A stretch of 6,580 bases of DNA. It comes from Synechococcaceae cyanobacterium RL_1_2 (GTDB lineage: Bacteria; Cyanobacteriota; Cyanobacteriia; Cyanobacteriales; JAAUPO01). Positions 4,788-6,580 of the stretch are shown one piece after another (position 1 is the first letter of the stretch; every line of letters starts with the position of its first letter). The stretch is from contig JAAUPO010000138.1 of the NCBI GenBank assembly GCA_012033095.1, positions 1 through 6,580 on the forward strand, written 5' to 3'. A model generated the notes under the pieces. That model was not told the origin of the DNA, did not search any database, and was given only the letters and a program-made list of their open reading frames with translations. Both the position numbers and the translations under genes were made by a program.

Positions 4788-6388
4788 ATGGGAAATTATC
4801 CACGTCCGTTTTGGATTAGCGCGATCGCTGGTCTATCCCTAACGATCGCTTTACCAGTAGTGGCTTTAAATAAATCCATTACCGCCTTAGGGATCAATGC
4901 TATCGCCCTCCATGATAGTCCCCATAATCTTTTAGGCCGTAAAATTGGTATTGGCCAAGTGGAAATTGGCCGACCAGGGGTATTTGGTTTTGATAAAGTC
5001 GCCGCCTGGCAACCCCCTGTAAAATTACAAGGTTTTTTCCATCAAAATCAGCGACCGATCATGGATGAAGACACCGACGGCCACGCCATGATGGTGGCCA
5101 TGGTCATGGCTAGTCAACACAAACGATTAACTGGAGTTGCCCCGGCCGCCAAACTTTACTCCGCTGCGGTGGGAGCCGATGACATTAATCAAGGGTATGA
5201 ATGCCAAACCGCTCAATATGTAGCTAGCCAAAATGGTGGGGATGTGCGGGCTATCAATTTTAGTTTTGGGGCCACATCATCGATGAAGGTAATCCCAATG
5301 GCAAGGTGTTAGATGGCAATTCCCTCCTCACCCAATGTATCGATTGGTCTAGCCGTACCCAAGATACCCTCTATGTAATTGCGGGGAATCAAGGCCAAGG
5401 GGGGATTCCCATTCCCACCGATAATTTCAATGGCATTACCACCGCCTACACCATGGAAAATAACGGGGCTTTTAGTAAAGTGGATTTTGCTAACCTGAGC
5501 AGTACCCCCGATGGGGTGGGTAGGAGTGTGATTAGAAAAGAAATTAATGCTGGCGATCGCCGGGCCGTTAGTTTATTAGCTCCAGGGGCTAACATCAGTG
5601 TGTATAACCTAGAAGGCAAAAAAGAACAGGTTAGTGGCACTAGTTTTGCGGCTCCCCACATTACCGGCACAGTGGCCCTAATTCAGGAACATGGCGATCG
5701 GCAATGGCGATCGGGCCGCCAGGATTGGAGTTTAGATTCCCGCCGCCATGAAGTAACCAAAGCCGTATTGCTCAATTCCGCCGACAAAATCCAAGATCAA
5801 GGGGATGGTTTAGCCCTAGGGATGACCAAAACTATTTACAGCAAACACAACGAAACTTGGTTACAACGGGATGCCTATCGTGACGCACAAATTCCCCTCG
5901 ATATGGAAATGGGCACCGGTCATCTCAATGCCCTGCGGGCCTATGAACAATTCAATAGCGGACAATTTGCCCCTGGGGCACCGTCCCCCTCCCAAGGTTG
6001 GAACTATGAAACGATCGCCCAACAAACGGGTTTCCAGGACTACCCTATCAAAGATCCATTAAAAGGCCAAAGTTACTTTTCCGTGACCATGGCCTGGGAT
6101 CGGTTAGTGGAGCTTAATGACCAAAATCAAAATGAACAATATGATCCGGGGGAAACCTTTAATAATTTAGGGCTAAATAACCTTGATATTTATGTGTTAC
6201 CAGCTAATAGTAATGACTTAAAGGATCAGGTCTGTGCTTCCACCAGTAAAGTAGATAGTGTAGAACATATCTTTTGTAAAATTCCTAGGGATGGAGCCTA
6301 TAAAATTAGGGTAGTCTTTCAAGATCAAGTGAACGAAGCCACCCAAAACTATGGTCTAGCCTGGTGGGGGGTGACTAAAAATTCCTAG
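4788..6388 (+). pseudogene. Secreted S8-family (subtilisin-like) serine peptidase, split by one -1 frameshift
   Basis: Two frames, 4788-5312 and one continuing to 6388, together encode one protease of about 533 aa. A signal peptide occupies residues 1-26 (hydrophobic run ending PVVA). The catalytic domain follows: IGQVEIG at 54-60 with Glu59 where subtilisins carry Asp, DTDGHAMMVA with His99, the oxyanion Asn in VIAGNQG (about 201), and GTSFAAPH with the nucleophile Ser at about 286. GTGHLNALRAY closes the domain. A beta-rich C-terminal domain (about 425-530) contains NDQNQNEQYDPGE, resembling a calcium-binding loop, and three cysteines. The first frame is good through NFSFG and the second resumes at DEGNPNGKVLDGN, so one base appears missing between 5271 and 5282. 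GTG 5306 is unlikely to be a real start because it lies inside the domain. It would act in the periplasm or outside the cell. No ribosome binding site is evident. If the frameshift is a sequencing error, the gene is intact. Confidence 0.85.
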
Positions 6389-6539
6389 GTTGATCGCTTG
6401 GTGATGGTGCCAGGATCATTGCAAACTAGATTTTACCCAGGGGCATCAAGCATTAGCCGCAAATTAGCATTTTGACATTAATGATCAATTAGTGATCAAT
6501 GTTGTATATCTTAAGGATCTATCCATAGTCAGGGTTCCC
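6389..6539 (+). promoter_or_regulatory. Intergenic region with promoter-like and repeated sites
   Basis: A perfect -35 hexamer TTGACA lies at 6472-6477. Seventeen bases on, ATCAAT (6495-6500) is only a weak -10; TATATC at 6505-6510 is a better hexamer but is too distant at 27 bp. TGATCAAT occurs twice, at 6482-6489 and 6493-6500, exactly 11 bp apart, and each contains the palindrome TGATCA. Repeats on one helical face over a promoter spacer suit a regulator binding site. No intrinsic terminator is seen after the protease stop. Confidence 0.35.
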
Positions 6540-6580
6540 ATGGGGTCATCACTCAAACTCGCTGAATTAATTACCCACCT
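6540..6580 (+). CDS. Probable start of a further gene (3' end outside window)
   Basis: An ATG at 6540 opens a frame that stays open to the window edge, reading MGSSLKLAELITHL. AGGG five bases upstream can serve as a ribosome binding site, and a promoter-like region with TTGACA lies about 65 bp before it. Fourteen residues are too few to name a family; an amphipathic helix of this kind begins many proteins. Confidence 0.4.
   Translation, partial: MGSSLKLAELITH

Noticed and set aside
5264..5309. Programmed -1 ribosomal frameshifting in the protease gene
   Set aside because: No X XXY YYZ slippery heptamer in the correct frame and no strong downstream stem were found; mutation or sequencing error is simpler.
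5446..5670. 74-codon minus-strand open frame
   Set aside because: It is antisense to the protease catalytic domain, including the GTSFAAPH region.
5871..6062. 63-codon plus-strand open frame
   Set aside because: It overlaps the protease gene in another frame, and its peptide is proline- and lysine-rich without family features.
1..6580. tRNA or rRNA genes
   Set aside because: No cloverleaf-like arms with a conserved GGTTCGAATCC-type T-loop and no rRNA signatures were noticed on reading; no search tool was used.

Overview
The window looks like chromosomal DNA of a unicellular cyanobacterium of the Synechocystis type. The main evidence is the palindrome GCGATCGC (HIP1, a known cyanobacterial signature). 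I count 12 perfect copies, starting at 733, 866, 998, 1706, 3142, 3487, 3615, 4123, 4502, 4821 and 5553, with one further near-perfect copy around 2115 not counted strictly (11 strict copies listed). Moderate GC content, CCCCCTAAATCC-type intergenic repeats and the gene content agree with this. The genus is an inference.

Layout from left to right. The 3' end of an unrecognised plus-strand gene occupies 1-123. An AT-rich, gene-poor stretch with a fold-back repeat element (about 425-580) follows. On its minus strand are a gene remnant (285-428) and a doubtful small ORF (550-789). A minus-strand block covers 884-4379: a divergent MurD-type peptidoglycan ligase (4379 to 3010), a 513-bp spacer with repeats and palindromes, the division protein FtsQ (2496 to 1663), and a metallo-beta-lactamase-fold protein that has lost its metal ligands (1543 to 884). 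A divergent spacer (4380-4787) carries a MITE-like element of about 120 bp that interrupts a possible small ORF. A secreted subtilisin-family (S8) protease runs on the plus strand from 4788 to 6388. The right edge has a promoter-like region and the probable first codons of another plus-strand gene (6540 onward).

Functionally, MurD and FtsQ place the minus-strand block in cell-wall synthesis and septation, although the 513-bp gap argues against one tight operon. FtsQ is not followed by ftsZ here. The protease would act outside the cytoplasmic membrane and has no visible functional tie to the block.

Two genes, murD near its 3' end and the protease near its first third, each carry a single apparent -1 frameshift; restoring one base in each regenerates a full family-like protein. 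Either the genes are damaged or the sequence has single-base errors. I did not find evidence of a new multi-gene system. The points most worth following are the divergent, frameshifted MurD, the ligand-less MBL protein, the protease with Glu at the usual catalytic Asp position, and the MITE insertion with its target-site duplication.
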